Source: Marinibacterium profundimaris | Lineage (GTDB): Bacteria; Pseudomonadota; Alphaproteobacteria; Rhodobacterales; Rhodobacteraceae | Direction of reading: 5' to 3' | DNA length: 64,000 nucleotides | NCBI RefSeq assembly: GCF_002210095.1 | Contig: NZ_AQQR01000011.1 | Location: 80,108-144,107, forward strand | In this document: piece after piece, positions 63,951 to 64,000 of the stretch | How the letters are laid out: the number at the start of each line of letters is the position of its first letter | Position numbering within the stretch: the first letter of the stretch is position 1 | The notes under the pieces: model-generated | Database searches by the model: none | Told to the model about the DNA's origin: nothing | The model's input: the letters and a program-made list of their open reading frames with translations, nothing else | Made by a program: the position numbers and the translations under genes

Positions 63951-64000
63951 CTGCATCCTCCTATGATGGTTGTCCAGCAGGACATTGATTTTCTTTGATT

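Overview
The window is about 67% GC chromosomal DNA from an alphaproteobacterium, most likely a Rhodobacteraceae (Roseobacter-group) species. The evidence is the gene order on the minus strand (murA, DUF2948, hisD, UPF0262, low-molecular-weight phosphatase, then infA, maf, rng), a UPF0262 gene, Tat signals, and Rhodobacterales-style intergenic palindromes. This assignment rests on recognised families and gene order, not on a search.

Layout. Bases 1-4317 (+) carry the 3' part of pcaB, a zinc alcohol dehydrogenase, an enolase-superfamily protein that has lost one metal ligand, and a two-cysteine ArsR-type (SqrR/BigR-like) regulator. Bases 4424-13337 are a housekeeping block on the minus strand, followed by tRNA-Thr(GGT). 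Bases 13747-14938 (+) carry a methyltransferase and a YaiI-family protein.

Bases 15026-35264 form a large amide/urea nitrogen region. It holds a peptide-type ABC importer (dppBCDF-like), an AtzG-like small subunit with three tandem amidase-signature enzymes, a MarR regulator, an AmiC-like cytoplasmic ligand-binding protein, a complete but divergent urease set (ureE, F, fused AB, C, G, D), an asparaginase-fold protein with altered active-site residues, a formamidase, and a lone ABC binding protein. AT-rich palindromes built on TTGAA/TTCAA lie upstream of marR and of the amidase operon. Half-sites lie upstream of dppB and of the binding protein, which suggests a local regulon.

Bases 35672-47222 carry an exported CpdB-type nucleotidase, two class III nucleotide cyclases, a lower-GC MFS transporter beside an IS481 transposase remnant and tRNA-Arg(TCT), and a degenerate ABC-exporter-like protein fused to a cyclic-nucleotide-binding domain. 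Bases 47231-60809 encode mostly exported proteins: a 1623-residue PKD-repeat protein, a LysM-FecR protein, an FAD oxidoreductase, a half-trypsin, a caspase-like peptidase and a DUF900 hydrolase. The right end (60817-63950) holds a small membrane protein and a LolD/FtsX-type ABC pair with a Tat-exported CxxC protein.

The most notable observations are these: (i) the urease catalytic subunit keeps all metal ligands but has Ala-His-Gln in place of the flap Cys-His-His, inside a dedicated amide-hydrolase cluster; (ii) three operons end in GC-rich hairpins whose loops are runs of GGG triplets on the template strand; (iii) the cyclic-nucleotide-binding pseudo-ABC protein is flanked by two cyclases.
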